Of a DNA stretch of 64,000 nucleotides, positions 62,997 to 64,000 are shown piece after piece. The number at the start of each line of letters is the position of its first letter. Within the stretch, counting starts at the first letter, position 1. Source of the stretch: Chloroflexota bacterium (GTDB lineage Bacteria > Chloroflexota > Anaerolineae > Anaerolineales > VGOW01); contig JACPWC010000080.1 of NCBI GenBank assembly GCA_016197225.1, forward strand, positions 1-64,000, written 5' to 3'. A model generated the notes under the pieces. It was not told where the DNA came from and made no database searches. It saw only the letters and a list, made by a program, of their open reading frames with translations. Both the position numbers and the translations under genes were made by a program.

Positions 62997-64000
62997 ATGA
63001 ATGCTCTAGCCGCCTACCTTCCTCAAGACCGTCTCCGTGCCCTCGCCCGCGGTGAAACCCTGCCCGACCGCACGGCCGGCTCCGCGCTATTTGCCGACAT
63101 CTCCGGCTTCACACCATTGACCGAAGCCTTGCGTGACTCGCTCGGCCCGCGACGCGGCGCGGAAGAATTGACCAGGCATCTCGATGCCGTGTACACCGCC
63201 CTCATCGCCGAAATCGAAAAGTATGGCGGCAGTGTCATCGGCTTTGCAGGAGATGCGATTACTTGCTGGTTCGACGATGCGCATGGTCAAGCCGCGCCGC
63301 GCGCGACGGCGTCCGCGTTCGCGCTACAAAAAGCGATGCAGGCATTCACGGCGATCGCTTTGCCCAATGGCTCAACGACGGCGCTGACCTTGAAGGTCGC
63401 GGTCGCCACTGGCTCTGCGCGCCGTTTCGTGGTGGGCGACCCAAAGATCAACTATCTGGACGCATTGGCTGGCGCGGCGGTGGCTCGTACATCCACAGGG
63501 GAGCATCTTGCAAATAAAGGTGATGTGCTCCTAGACGAAGCCACCGTGGACGCGATTGGTGAATCATTGACAATCAAAGAATGGCGCAGCGATGCCCAGA
63601 ACGGTGAGCGCTTTGCAGTGGCCACACAATTCGCAAGTGAATCAAACACACCTGCATTACCTGCAACCTCGCGCCCACCTGCCGCAAACAAATTGCGTGT
63701 GTGGATGCACCAACTTGTGTATGAGCGCGAAATATCTGGGCAAGGCTCCTTCCTCACCGAGTTCCGGCCATGCGCGGTGTCGTTTGTGCGCTTTGTGGGG
63801 ATTGATTACGACGCGGACGACGCGCAAGCCCAACTCGATTCATTCATCCGGCAACTGCAAGGCATTACGGCCCGTTACGACGGCGCTGTCCTGCAACTCA
63901 CCATTGGCGACAAGGGCAGTTACATCTACGTCAACTTTGGAGCGTTATCCGCGCATGAGGATGATGCGCGGCGGGCGGTGAGGGCGGCTTTGGAGTTGAG
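62997..64000 (+). CDS. Soluble-adenylyl-cyclase-like class III cyclase, cut by window edge
   Basis: The first 334 residues of a longer protein; the 3' end is outside. Residues about 25-180 form a class III cyclase domain: ALFADISGFTPLTEAL (metal Asp) and YGGSVIGFAGDAITCWF (second metal Asp). From about 240 a second cyclase-like domain begins: AVSFVRFVGIDYD, ITARYDGAVLQLTIGDKGSY and AHEDDARRAVRAALEL. Tandem domains of this style are typical of ADCY10-like proteins, in which an AAA-type ATPase and repeats follow; that part is not visible. Start at 62997 (MNALAAYLPQD) has no clear ribosome site. Confidence 0.9.
   Translation, partial: MNALAAYLPQDRLRALARGETLPDRTAGSALFADISGFTPLTEALRDSLGPRRGAEELTRHLDAVYTALIAEIEKYGGSVIGFAGDAITCWFDDAHGQAAPRATASAFALQKAMQAFTAIALPNGSTTALTLKVAVATGSARRFVVGDPKINYLDALAGAAVARTSTGEHLANKGDVLLDEATVDAIGESLTIKEWRSDAQNGERFAVATQFASESNTPALPATSRPPAANKLRVWMHQLVYEREISGQGSFLTEFRPCAVSFVRFVGIDYDADDAQAQLDSFIRQLQGITARYDGAVLQLTIGDKGSYIYVNFGALSAHEDDARRAVRAALEL

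Overview
The window is a GC-rich bacterial chromosome segment whose content suits the phylum Chloroflexota. The hints are a riboflavin transporter pair of RibX/RibY type under an FMN riboswitch, a glucosylglycerate-type gene group, DM13 and HD-GYP proteins, and many intergenic palindromes. This placement is inferred from gene content only; there is no rRNA or other marker gene here. I saw no tRNA, rRNA, CRISPR array or transposase.

Bases 1 to 37491 (minus strand) hold a modular type I polyketide synthase locus. Transcription runs right to left: a thiolase-like protein, an asparagine-synthetase-like protein, a type II thioesterase, an Sfp-type phosphopantetheinyl transferase, then six single-module PKS genes. 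The sixth is cut by the window edge. The predicted module order is KS-AT-(remnant DH)-KR-ACP, KS-AT-DH-ER-KR-ACP, KS-AT-cMT-ACP, KS-AT-DH-cMT-ER-KR-ACP, KS-AT-cMT-KR-ACP, then KS-AT-DH (cut). The first module has no N-terminal docking helix and belongs to a different KS/AT lineage. The product would be a partly reduced chain with SAM-derived methyl branches. The off-loading step lies outside the window. Two accessory enzymes lack their usual catalytic cysteine.

Bases 37569 to 44733 hold an RtcB RNA ligase split by a mini-intein at its metal-binding cysteine. Facing it is a tightly overlapped four-gene operon: a receiver protein, a GT4 glycosyltransferase, a glucosyl-3-phosphoglycerate synthase fused to two Usp-like domains, and a GH63-like hydrolase. 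Together these suggest a regulated glucosylglycerate cycle.

Bases 44874 to 54646 hold RarA, an AT-rich HNH nuclease gene, a small AbrB-like protein, SufE, a GAF-GAF-HD-GYP phosphodiesterase, and a MoxR / DUF58 / transglutaminase operon. Bases 54780 to 57225 hold a strong promoter, an FMN riboswitch with a palindromic element inside its P6 loop, two terminator-like hairpins and ribX-ribY. The right end has a two-component system, a DM13 lipoprotein, a fatty acid desaturase, a MoxR-like ATPase, and the start of a soluble-adenylyl-cyclase-like protein cut by the window edge.

Two groups of dispersed palindromes run through the window. One has a GAGCGAAG-type core and is found in or next to coding sequence, including twice in frame inside PKS genes. 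The other consists of long imperfect hairpins between genes from 44.7 kb rightwards, one of which sits inside the riboswitch.
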